Source: an uncultured Bacteroidales bacterium (lineage in GTDB: Bacteria > Bacteroidota > Bacteroidia > Bacteroidales > Muribaculaceae). From it: 11,034 nt of DNA. The position numbers and the translations under genes are program-made. Location of the stretch: contig URNY01000094.1 of assembly GCA_900549375.1 (NCBI GenBank), positions 1 through 11,034 of the forward strand, read 5' to 3'. Positions within the stretch are counted from its first letter, which is position 1. Each line of letters opens with the position of its first letter. This document shows positions 1 through 6,465 of this stretch, piece by piece. The notes under the pieces were generated by a model that did no database searches, was not told the DNA's origin, and saw nothing but the letters and a program-made list of their open reading frames with translations.

Positions 1-5
1 GGGCC

Positions 6-860
6 ATGGAGCCGATTCTGCTGCGGGCTGACCGGGCGGGGGAGCGGGCCGACCAGCTCCTGGCCCGGCTGGTGCCGGAGCTGACCCGCTCGGCGGCCCA
101 GCGCCTGCTGGAGGAGGGGGCGGTCACCCTCGGCGGCCGCCCGGTGAAAAAGAACTATAAGGCCGCCGAGGGCGACGTGCTGGAGGTGCGCCTCCCGGAG
201 CCGGAGCCGGTGGACGTGCTCCCCCAGGATATCCCCCTGGACATCGTGTACGAGGACGAGGACGTCATCGTGGTGAACAAACCGAAGGGGTTGGTGGTCC
301 ACCCCGCGCCGGGACACCCGGACGGGACACTGGTGAACGCCCTGCTGTATCACTGCGGGGACAGCCTTTCCGGGATCAACGGAGAACTGCGGCCCGGCAT
401 CGTCCACCGCATTGACCGGGACACCTCCGGTCTCATCATCGCCGCAAAAGACGACTTCGCCCATGTGAAACTGGCGGAGCAGCTTCAGGATCACACGCTG
501 GCCCGGACCTACCGCTGCATCGTCACCGGCAATCTTCGGGAGGATACCGGGACGGTGAACGCTCCCATCGGCCGCTGTCCCGCAGACCGGAAGAAAATGG
601 CTGTGGTGGCCGGCGGACGGAACGCCGTGACCCATTGGACGGTGCTGGAGCGCTATCCCGGTGTGAATTATGTAGAGTGCCGTCTGGAAACGGGCCGCAC
701 CCACCAAATCCGAGTACACCTGGCCTATATCGGCCACCCCATCCTGGGGGACACCGTGTACGGGGCCAAAAAGCCTGTGCCGGGGCTGACGGGCCAGTGC
801 CTCCACGCCACGGCCCTGGAGTTCATTCACCCGGCCACGGGGAAGAAGATCTCCATCGAG
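6..860 (+). CDS. RluD/RluA-family 23S rRNA pseudouridine synthase, 3' end replaced at a chimeric junction
   Basis: This is the 5' part of a 390-codon frame and matches RluD-type pseudouridine synthases, which isomerise specific uridines of large-subunit rRNA. An S4 RNA-binding domain covers roughly residues 13-62. The catalytic domain follows, with the core motif GIVHRIDRDTSG at 131-142 (catalytic Asp137), NKPKGLVVHP at 91-100 and GRTHQIRVHL at 230-239. The LHATALEFIHPATGK stretch at 266-280 is where the family's last strand begins. Normal RluD proteins then continue into something like EAPLPEDF and end near 300 residues. Here that end is missing and QueE sequence follows. ATG at 6 fits the family N-terminus, but only five upstream bases are visible, so an earlier start cannot be excluded. 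Base composition (46 G/C in the first 60) and CGG/GGG codon use differ from the rest of the window. The style suggests Clostridia (inference). Family assignment is confident; the exact rRNA target is not. Confidence 0.88.
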
Positions 861-866
861 ACCAAC
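838..866. other. Chimeric junction between RluD-like and QueE coding sequence
   Basis: Left of this interval the protein follows RluD (HPATGK), and right of it the protein follows QueE (ETNGTRPVP). The shared peptide GKKISIE (codons 279-285) is plausible in both families, so a short identical DNA stretch may have joined two genomes during assembly. The reading frame is kept across the join. The composition and apparent taxonomic style change here as well. A natural gene fusion is much less likely, because both enzymes lose essential parts: the RluD end and the whole radical-SAM core of QueE. Confidence 0.8.
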
Positions 867-1178
867 GGCACGCGGCCCGTGCCCAACATGATCGACTGGA
901 TCACGGTCAGCCCCAAGTTCGGCATCGCCGGCGATTGCGAGGCGCCGCTGCTGGTGCAGCGTGCCGACGAGATCAAGGTGGTGGACGTAGGTCAGGACCT
1001 CGAACCATATTTCCGGCTCTCATGCCGCATGCCGGAGACCATCATGTATCTGCAGCCATGCTACGTTCCGGACGAGGAGCAGTTCCGTCATAACCGCCTC
1101 TCCGCCGTGAGGCGCGTGCTCGCCGACCCGCGCTGGACGCTGTCGGTGCAGCTGCACCGCTACCTCGACATTCCCTGA
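840..1178 (+). CDS. queE: 7-carboxy-7-deazaguanine synthase QueE, C-terminal part only
   Basis: From about residue 279 of the open frame the protein stops being RluD and becomes the C-terminal part of QueE. QueE is the radical-SAM enzyme that contracts 6-carboxy-tetrahydropterin to 7-carboxy-7-deazaguanine in queuosine (preQ0/preQ1) biosynthesis. The diagnostic pieces are ETNGTRPVP at 285-293, IDWITVSPK at 296-304, the EIKVV strand at 322-326, the LQPC segment at 349-352 and the terminal DPRWTLSVQLHRYLDIP at 374-390. The N-terminal part with the CxxxCxxC cluster motif is absent, so this fragment cannot be an active enzyme alone. The TGA stop at 1176-1178 is immediately followed by the palindromic terminator, so the 3' end is authentic. 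It converges on the minus-strand aspS operon. It reads as a Bacteroidota-type QueE, consistent with everything to its right. The fragment's true start lies on DNA not present here. Confidence 0.87.
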   Translation, partial: GKKISIETNGTRPVPNMIDWITVSPKFGIAGDCEAPLLVQRADEIKVVDVGQDLEPYFRLSCRMPETIMYLQPCYVPDEEQFRHNRLSAVRRVLADPRWTLSVQLHRYLDIP

Positions 1179-1232
1179 CAAAACAAAATAAAGGCCGGAA
1201 ACCATATGGTTTCCGGCCTTTATTTTGTTTTG
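1179..1232. terminator. Bidirectional intrinsic terminator, perfect 54-bp palindrome
   Basis: The centre lies between 1205 and 1206 and every base from 1179 to 1232 pairs with its mirror partner. The G+C-rich core is GGCCGGAAACC (1193-1203) with its complement at 1208-1218 around an ATAT loop. The outer arms are AAAACAAAATAAA on the left and TTTATTTTGTTTT on the right, which supplies a U-rich tract in both directions. It begins at the base after the queE stop and ends 13 bases before the stop of the convergent zinc-ribbon gene. It therefore serves both transcripts. Confidence 0.93.
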
Positions 1233-1245
1233 GCGGTTGATTGCG

Positions 1246-2064
1246 TCAGTTGGCGCTCTTGCGGCTTGATTTCTTTGCCGGGGCTGCGGGGGCGGGAGCG
1301 GCGGGCTCCTCGGTGCCGGCGAGGGCGGCGTCGATCATGATGCGGCCGCAATATTCGCAGACGATCACTTTCTTGTGCATGCGGATCTCCAGCTGACGCT
1401 GCGGGGGGATGCGGTTGAAGCAGCCGCCGCAGGCGTTGCGCTGCACGCTCACGATGCCCAGACCGTTGCGGGCATTCTTGCGGATGCGCTTGAAAGCGGC
1501 AAGCGTATACTCGTCGATGAGAGGCTCGAGAGCCTTGGCCTTCTCGCGGATGGCCTCCTCCTCCTGACGTGTCTCGGAGATGATCTCCTCGAGTTCCTTC
1601 TTCTTCTGCTCGAGGATATGCTCGTTGTCGGCGAGCTCCTCCTTGTCGTGCTCGATATCGGCGCTCTTCTGCTCTATCTTGGCCTGGGCGTCGCGGATAT
1701 TCTTCTCGGCAAGCTCGATTTCGAGGCTTTCGAATTCCTTCTCTTTCTCAAGGAACGCGAACTCGCGGTTGTTGCGCACGTTGTTGATCTGTTCCTCGTA
1801 TTTGGCAATCTTCTCGCGGCGCGCCACGATGTCGCCCTGTTTCTGCTTAACGAGGCTGCGCAGGTCGGCAATCTCCTCCTCATGCTTGGCGATACGCGTC
1901 TGGAAGCGTACGATCTCATCCTCGCGGTCCTTCACTTCATTGGGAAGTTCGCCGCGTAGAATCTTGATGCGGTCGATTTCCGAGAGATAGGTCTGCAGCT
2001 GATAGAGAGCTTTGAGTCGCTCCTCAACGCTGCGCTCTTTTTCTTGTTTCTTCTCTGTTGCCAT
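1246..2064 (-). CDS. Coiled-coil protein with C4 zinc ribbon (COG1579-type)
   Basis: This 272-residue protein has a long charged coiled coil (about residues 10-185, rich in E, K and Q) with the family-typical segment NNREFAFLEKE at 98-108. A C4 zinc ribbon follows, with Cys212/Cys215 (ACGGC) and Cys236/Cys239 (CEYC). This is the architecture of COG1579 proteins, which include FlgZ/HP0958 of Helicobacter and CdsZ of Chlamydia. Those act as chaperones or nucleic-acid/protein adaptors, but the role in Bacteroidota is not established and I do not infer motility. After the ribbon comes a low-complexity tail of about 20 residues (PAAPAPAAPAKKSSRKS), Ala/Pro then Lys/Ser rich and probably disordered. 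It is the last gene of the aspS operon, 21 bases after the Nif3-like gene, and ends at the bidirectional terminator. The ATG at 2062-2064 is preceded by an A-rich leader without a clear Shine-Dalgarno, as is usual in this phylum. Confidence 0.9.
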   Translation of the reverse strand: MATEKKQEKERSVEERLKALYQLQTYLSEIDRIKILRGELPNEVKDREDEIVRFQTRIAKHEEEIADLRSLVKQKQGDIVARREKIAKYEEQINNVRNNREFAFLEKEKEFESLEIELAEKNIRDAQAKIEQKSADIEHDKEELADNEHILEQKKKELEEIISETRQEEEAIREKAKALEPLIDEYTLAAFKRIRKNARNGLGIVSVQRNACGGCFNRIPPQRQLEIRMHKKVIVCEYCGRIMIDAALAGTEEPAAPAPAAPAKKSSRKSAN

Positions 2065-2085
2065 ATATTTTGAATGCTTATTGTT

Positions 2086-2871
2086 TCAGATTGTCGATAT
2101 AGGGTTTGTCTCGTTTTCGGCGAAATAGACCACGAAATCGGGATACTTCTCGCGGATAACTCGCGAGAGGATTCTGCGCGAGCAGAGCTCCCCTTCGTAA
2201 TGGCCGATGTCTGCGATGATGATGTCGAGTCCGTAGTTGGTGAAGTCATGATACTTCACGTCGCCTGTGATGATGGCGTCGGCCCCGGCCTTGATGGCAT
2301 CGGGTATCAGCGATGCGCCGGCGCCGCCGCATATCGCCACGCGTTTCACCACTAACTGCGGTGACTGCGAGGAGAACCGGAGGCCTTTCACCTCGAAAGT
2401 CTCCTTCACCTTGCGGAGGAATTCGAGTTTCGGGGTAGGGGTAATGTCGCCGATCACGCCGAGGCCGCATCTCCCTTCGCAATCCTTCGGCTCCAGCACC
2501 GCGAGACGTCGCATGCCGAGGCTATGGGCCATCTCATGGCTCACGCCGTCCCAGGCGGAGTCGAGATTGGTGTGAGCTGCATAAATGGCCACATCTGAGC
2601 GTATCGCCTTGATGACGATGCGCTCGGAGGCCGTGCGCCCCGTGATCTCCTTGAGGCCACGGAATAGAAGCGGATGATGGCATACCACCATGTTGCAACC
2701 GCGCCTCAGAGCCTCGTCGAGAATATCCTCCGTTATGTCGAGGCAGAGAAGCACTGCCGACACACTCATCTCCGGGTCGCCGACCTGCAGGCCGGTGTTG
2801 TCGTAGCTTTCCTGGAGCTCCTTGGGGGCGAAAGCCTCGATTACGGCGGCGATATCCTTGACCTTTACCAT
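2086..2871 (-). CDS. Nif3-like dinuclear metal centre hexameric protein (GTP cyclohydrolase I type 2 homologue)
   Basis: The protein belongs to the NIF3/YbgI family, toroidal hexamers with a two-metal site, often annotated as GTP cyclohydrolase I type 2 although the physiological substrate is unsettled. With the start at 2871 it has 261 residues. Visible family signatures are SYDNTGLQVG at 22-31, the CHHPLLF motif with His65/His66, HTNLDSAWDGV with His100 and Asp104, and the C-terminal GHYEGE with His224 and Glu228. These are the expected metal ligands. GGAGASLIPDAIKAGADAIITGD at about 182-204 is also typical. I prefer Met at 2869-2871 because MVKVKDIAAVIEAFAP fits the family N-terminus. A longer start at 2914-2916 would add 15 residues and overlap the aspS stop as ATGA, which would allow translational coupling. 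Length is close to the short (YbgI-like) form, without the inserted PII-like domain of larger homologues. It is the middle gene of the aspS operon. Confidence 0.9.
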   Translation of the reverse strand: MVKVKDIAAVIEAFAPKELQESYDNTGLQVGDPEMSVSAVLLCLDITEDILDEALRRGCNMVVCHHPLLFRGLKEITGRTASERIVIKAIRSDVAIYAAHTNLDSAWDGVSHEMAHSLGMRRLAVLEPKDCEGRCGLGVIGDITPTPKLEFLRKVKETFEVKGLRFSSQSPQLVVKRVAICGGAGASLIPDAIKAGADAIITGDVKYHDFTNYGLDIIIADIGHYEGELCSRRILSRVIREKYPDFVVYFAENETNPISTI

Positions 2872-2912
2872 TTTGTTGAGTCTGACGGATTCCACTATAT
2901 CGAGCGGAGAGA

Positions 2913-4670
2913 TCATTTCTTTATCGGTTTGAGTTCAAGCTGAAGCTCGTCGAGCTGAGCCTTGTCGATGGGGGAGGGAGATTCGTTCATCACATCGCGG
3001 CCGGAATTGTTTTTCGGGAAGGCGATGACGTCGCGGATCGTGTCGAGACCTGCCAGGATCGACACGAAGCGGTCGAAGCCGAGGGCGAGACCTCCGTGAG
3101 GTGGCGCACCGTATTTGAAGGCGTTCATCAGGAAGCCGAACTGCTCGTGGGCGCGTTCGGGAGTGAAGCCGAGGAGCTCGAACATCTCATCCTGGAGAGC
3201 CGCGTCATGGATACGGATCGAGCCGCCGCCGAGCTCCGTGCCGTTCACTACGATATCGTAGGCCGTGGCGCGTACTTTGCCCGTGTCGGTGCGAAGCAGC
3301 GGAATATCCTCCGGGTTGGGGGAGGTGAAGGGATGGTGCATCGCGTAATAGCGCTGGGTCTCGTCGTCCCATTCGAAGAGGGGGAAGTCGATCACCCAGA
3401 GTGGGGCGAAGACATTGCGGTCGCGCAGGCCGAGACGGTTGCCCATCTCCAGACGGAGCTCGCAGAGCTGTTTGCGCGTCTTCATGGCCTCTCCGGCCAT
3501 CACGAGCAGCAGGTCGCCCTTCTCGGCGCCGGCTTTCTCTCCCCATTCGCGGAGCTGCTCCTCGGTGTAGAATTTGCCTACGGAGCTCTTGATGGAGCCG
3601 TCGGGCTCGAACTTAACCCACATCAGACCCTTGGCGCCCACCTGCGGACGTTTAACGAACTCCGTGAGCTCGTCGATCTGCTTGCGCGAATATCCGGCGC
3701 AGCCTTTGGCAAGGATACCGACGGTGAGCTCTGCATCGTCGATCACGCCGAAGCCTTTACCCTTGGCGAGGTCGGTGAGCTCCACGAATTCCATGCCGAA
3801 GCGGATGTCCGGCTTGTCGGAACCGTAGCGGGCCATGGCGTCGTTCCACGTCATGCGAGGGAAAGGCTCCGTGAAGTCGATACCCTTCACATATTTGAAT
3901 ATATGTTTCACAAGACCTTCGAAAGTCTCGATCACATCCTCCTGCTCCACGAAGCTCATCTCGCAGTCGATCTGCGTGAATTCCGGCTGGCGGTCGGCGC
4001 GAAGGTCTTCGTCGCGGAAACATTTCGCGATCTGGAAATAGCGGTCGTAGCCGCTCACCATCAGCAGCTGCTTGAAGAGCTGGGGGCTCTGCGGGAGGGC
4101 GTAGAACTCACCCGGGTTCATGCGTGAGGGCACCACGAAGTCGCGTGCTCCCTCCGGAGTGGATTTCACAAGAATCGGGGTTTCGATCTCGAGGAAGCCG
4201 AGGGAATCGAGATAGCGGCGGATTTCGAACGCCATCTTGTGGCGTAGCTCGAGGTTGCGGCGCACGCAGGGGCGGCGCAGGTCGAGATAGCGGTATTTCA
4301 TGCGCAGGTCATCGCCTCCGTCGGTATTGTCTTCGATGGTGAAGGGGGGAATCTCACTGCGGTTGAGGATGCGGAACGATTCGGCAATCACCTCGATATC
4401 GCCCGTAGGGATATTTTTATTCTTTGAGCTGCGCTCGGCCACGCGGCCCTTGATCTGCACCACATACTCGCGGCCCAAGGCGTTTGCAGCCTCTGTCAGG
4501 TCGCGGTCTATCTCATTGTTGAACACCACCTGTGTGATTCCGTAGCGGTCACGGACATCCACAAACGTCATGCCACCCATCTTGCGGGTGCGCTGCACCC
4601 ATCCGGCGAGCGTCACGTTCTTTCCTTCATCGGCGAGCCTGAGCTCTCCGCAAGTCCTGTTTCTATACAT
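2913..4670 (-). CDS. aspS: Aspartyl-tRNA synthetase (class II, bacterial type)
   Basis: This enzyme charges tRNA-Asp with aspartate in the cytoplasm. With the start at 4670 the protein is 585 residues, the normal bacterial length. The order is an N-terminal OB anticodon-binding domain (about 1-105, with VTLAGWVQRTRKMGGMTFVD), the class II core beginning at about 120 (RMKYRYLDLRR), and motif 1 around ETPILVKSTPEGARDF (163-178). Motif 2 is FRDEDLRADRQPEFTQID (218-235). A GAD-type insertion lies at about 290-400, and motif 3 is GGLALGFDR (526-534). A start at 4736 in the same frame would add 22 residues, but it coincides with the predicted transcription start and has no family support. MYRNRTCGELRL fits the family. 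It is the first gene of a minus-strand operon and its TGA stop (2913-2915) touches the longer possible Nif3 start. Whether it is discriminating or also charges tRNA-Asn cannot be decided from this window. Confidence 0.97.
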   Translation of the reverse strand: MYRNRTCGELRLADEGKNVTLAGWVQRTRKMGGMTFVDVRDRYGITQVVFNNEIDRDLTEAANALGREYVVQIKGRVAERSSKNKNIPTGDIEVIAESFRILNRSEIPPFTIEDNTDGGDDLRMKYRYLDLRRPCVRRNLELRHKMAFEIRRYLDSLGFLEIETPILVKSTPEGARDFVVPSRMNPGEFYALPQSPQLFKQLLMVSGYDRYFQIAKCFRDEDLRADRQPEFTQIDCEMSFVEQEDVIETFEGLVKHIFKYVKGIDFTEPFPRMTWNDAMARYGSDKPDIRFGMEFVELTDLAKGKGFGVIDDAELTVGILAKGCAGYSRKQIDELTEFVKRPQVGAKGLMWVKFEPDGSIKSSVGKFYTEEQLREWGEKAGAEKGDLLLVMAGEAMKTRKQLCELRLEMGNRLGLRDRNVFAPLWVIDFPLFEWDDETQRYYAMHHPFTSPNPEDIPLLRTDTGKVRATAYDIVVNGTELGGGSIRIHDAALQDEMFELLGFTPERAHEQFGFLMNAFKYGAPPHGGLALGFDRFVSILAGLDTIRDVIAFPKNNSGRDVMNESPSPIDKAQLDELQLELKPIKK

Positions 4671-4740
4671 TCTCTTAGAGTTGAATTCAAATCTTAGCGG
4701 GCGAATACGCGCCAATAAGTGCGGCATCCGCTTCAAACAT

Positions 4741-4773
4741 GCAAAATTAGCAAAAAATCATGTGTTTGTCAAT
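4741..4773 (-). promoter_or_regulatory. Predicted Bacteroidota-type promoter of the aspS operon
   Basis: Read on the minus strand, TAATTTTGC (4741-4749) matches the -7 consensus TAnnTTTG of Bacteroidota primary sigma promoters. A TTG (4770-4772, within TATTGAC) lies 20 bases upstream, matching the -33 element and its usual spacing. The transcription start would fall near 4735, giving a leader of about 65 bases before the aspS ATG at 4670. The surrounding sequence is A+T rich, unlike the coding regions. This supports the shorter aspS start. Confidence 0.68.
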
Positions 4774-4800
4774 ACCGTTGCCGATTTTGGATATAAAAAT

Positions 4801-4828
4801 GAGTTCCGGCCTGTGCGGGCCGGAACTC
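4801..4828 (-). terminator. Intrinsic terminator of the susC-susD-lipoprotein operon
   Basis: An 11-bp perfect stem, GAGTTCCGGCC (4801-4811) with its complement at 4818-4828, encloses a 6-base loop. On the minus strand the stem is followed by ATTTTTATAT, a U-rich tract in the transcript. It lies about 45 bases downstream of the lipoprotein stop and just upstream of the aspS promoter, so it separates the two minus-strand operons. The plus-strand side (GGGGTAGG) lacks a T tract, so it is directional. Confidence 0.87.
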
Positions 4829-4844
4829 GGGGTAGGTTATGTCG

Positions 4845-4886
4845 AGGGTTTACTCGATTGTCTTTAGGGTTATCACTCGATGGTCT
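4845..4886 (-). repeat. Imperfect tandem duplication spanning the lipoprotein stop codon
   Basis: The plus-strand segments 4845-4863 (AGGGTTTACTCGATTGTCT) and 4866-4886 (same pattern with two substitutions and a 2-base insertion) are near copies placed side by side. The right copy contains the last codons (Thr-Ile-Glu) and the TGA stop of the lipoprotein gene. The left copy, downstream in the transcript, is a decayed duplicate encoding Thr-Ile-Glu-stop in another frame. The gene's stop is also doubled as TGATAA. It looks like a small replication-slippage duplication; no function is claimed. Confidence 0.55.
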
Positions 4887-6426
4887 GGCGAACCTTGATG
4901 TTGTCGAGGAAGAAGCGGTTCACAATGGCCTCACCTTTGTCGTTGAGGGCAGGCCATCTGTCGTCGCTGCTTCGGATGGTGACTTTCGTGTTCTCGTTGA
5001 TCTTATATTTCGAGAGATTGATCTGTGCATGCATCCATTCATGTTTGCCTCCGGCTTTCAGTGTATGCGGCGGCACGTTGATCTTCTCCTCAACGCCATC
5101 ATTCTCGATGATGATGATCAGCTTGATGTCATCGTACTTGCGGTTGTCGGCGCCCGGATTACCCTGACGCATCGGCGACCAGTCGAAGAGAATCTCATAA
5201 TCCTCAGCCTCGGGAACCTGGAACTTCGGAAGGACGAGACCCGCCTCGATACCGGTGAGCGAGAACTTCAGGTAGTTGCGCTGCATGTAGACACGTCTTT
5301 CGATAGAACGGTCCTCCTTCCCTTCTGCAGTTGCCTTCACGAAGTCATATCCGCGATCGGTCAGCTCATCGATAAGTTTCTTGCCGTCGGCATTCGTTCC
5401 GGCGATATTATTGGACTGAACTGCCTGTGTGTCGCTCATTGCAACATAGTCTACTGATTTGCTGGCAATGCACCAGGGATCCATCCATTCGAAGTCATCG
5501 GCGAAGTAGATGGTCTCGTTGAGACCGAGATCCTCATACTCTGCGGGGATCACATTTATCACCGGAGAAGCCATACCGGCGAAGTAGCCTTTCACTTTGA
5601 TCTTATGGCCGTTCATAGATGCGATATTGAGAGCTTCGGCGGGTTCTGTGAGGTAAACCTTGCAGGTCATCTCGCCCACAGTCATTGCATCTCCCTCAAG
5701 GTCGCCCGTAACGGTTATCAGCTGATAAGCTCCGGCCGAGGTGTTGTCGAGGTCAGCGGTAATGTCGGTAGCCTCGGCTGCGGGGACGGGTGCAGTTCCC
5801 TCGGCCCACATTCTTTCGCCGAGCACATAGGGAAGACTCATATCGGATTTATGTTTCTCACCCTGAACTGTCACCTTGTCGCCTACGGCAACCTGCTCAA
5901 CAGGTTCCTGAAAGAAGATGAAACGTTCGCCGTCGGTGGCGATGAAGCCGTTGGCAGTGAGCGCTGTCACTACCATTTCTTGCATGCGGACAACGGTCTC
6001 GTCCTCAAGATCGTTGAGATCGGCAATAGTGTAGTCCACAGGATCGCGGAATTTATCGCCGTCCTGACGGAGGAGCACTTTGGCGATGCTCTCGAGGTTA
6101 CGGCCTTTGAAAAGCACATCGGCCTTACGGGGATTGTCGGGAGTGCCGTCGCGGAGGTTATCGCTTACGCTTATCTCGACCTCGGTGCGTCCCGCATGGC
6201 CTGTGGCCGGTTTCACGGTGGCCCACTCCGGAGCCTCGCATACCCAGTCGGCATCGGAGGTCACGGTGATGATCTGCGGGCCGACAGGCAGCGTCTCATA
6301 TTCGAGGACGTCGGTGCTCGCGAGCACTGCCCTCGACATGTTGTTCTCATCGTCGCTGCAGGAAACCATGATGCCTCCGAATGCGGCGACAAGAGCCATT
6401 AGTATGATATTTATCGATTTTTTCAT
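4873..6426 (-). CDS. BACON/OB-like surface lipoprotein downstream of susD
   Basis: This 517-residue lipoprotein starts with a signal peptide (MKKSINIILMALVAAFGGIM) and lipobox MVSC with Cys23, followed by SDDE, an acidic stretch of the kind linked to surface export in Bacteroidota. Residues about 35-122 look like a BACON-type beta-sandwich (ITVTSDADW, then EWATVKPATG, ending VLLRQDG). Residues about 131-207 and 221-297 each resemble an OB-like beta-barrel, as in DUF5689-type proteins: the first has NGFIATDGERFIFF and VGDKVTVQGE, the second YQLITVTGDLEG and GHKIKVKGYF. Residues about 304-517 start with IYFADDFEWMDPW and look like a jelly-roll or carbohydrate-binding-like domain. No catalytic motif is visible. 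The gene is third in the susC-susD operon, 39 bases after susD, where SusE/SusF-like binding lipoproteins sit, so an accessory role in capturing the imported ligand is inferred. Domain names rest on pattern only, and the ligand is unknown. A terminator follows. Confidence 0.75.
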   Translation of the reverse strand: MKKSINIILMALVAAFGGIMVSCSDDENNMSRAVLASTDVLEYETLPVGPQIITVTSDADWVCEAPEWATVKPATGHAGRTEVEISVSDNLRDGTPDNPRKADVLFKGRNLESIAKVLLRQDGDKFRDPVDYTIADLNDLEDETVVRMQEMVVTALTANGFIATDGERFIFFQEPVEQVAVGDKVTVQGEKHKSDMSLPYVLGERMWAEGTAPVPAAEATDITADLDNTSAGAYQLITVTGDLEGDAMTVGEMTCKVYLTEPAEALNIASMNGHKIKVKGYFAGMASPVINVIPAEYEDLGLNETIYFADDFEWMDPWCIASKSVDYVAMSDTQAVQSNNIAGTNADGKKLIDELTDRGYDFVKATAEGKEDRSIERRVYMQRNYLKFSLTGIEAGLVLPKFQVPEAEDYEILFDWSPMRQGNPGADNRKYDDIKLIIIIENDGVEEKINVPPHTLKAGGKHEWMHAQINLSKYKINENTKVTIRSSDDRWPALNDKGEAIVNRFFLDNIKVRQTIE

Positions 6427-6465
6427 TTTAAACGATCTTTTTAGTTGGTCATTTTATCGGTCCCG

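Noticed and set aside
635..1093. A 152-codon plus-strand frame overlapping the RluD/QueE frame
   Set aside because: It is an out-of-frame, Gly/Arg/His-rich shadow that crosses the same junction, with no domain support.
6..1178. A natural bifunctional RluD-QueE fusion enzyme
   Set aside because: Both halves lack essential parts, the two halves look like different phyla, and the join falls inside a peptide both families could share. An artefact is the simpler explanation, though reads are needed to prove it.
3096..4127. A 343-codon plus-strand open frame antisense to aspS
   Set aside because: It lies wholly within aspS, whose class II motifs are intact. The antisense protein shows no family motif.
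4671..4736. A 22-residue N-terminal extension of aspartyl-tRNA synthetase
   Set aside because: The in-frame ATG at 4736 coincides with the predicted transcription start, and the added residues are not seen in the family.
4671..4872. A small gene or structured RNA in the largest intergenic gap
   Set aside because: The gap is explained by the aspS leader, a promoter, a terminator and a small repeat. I saw no tRNA cloverleaf, riboswitch core or supported short frame.
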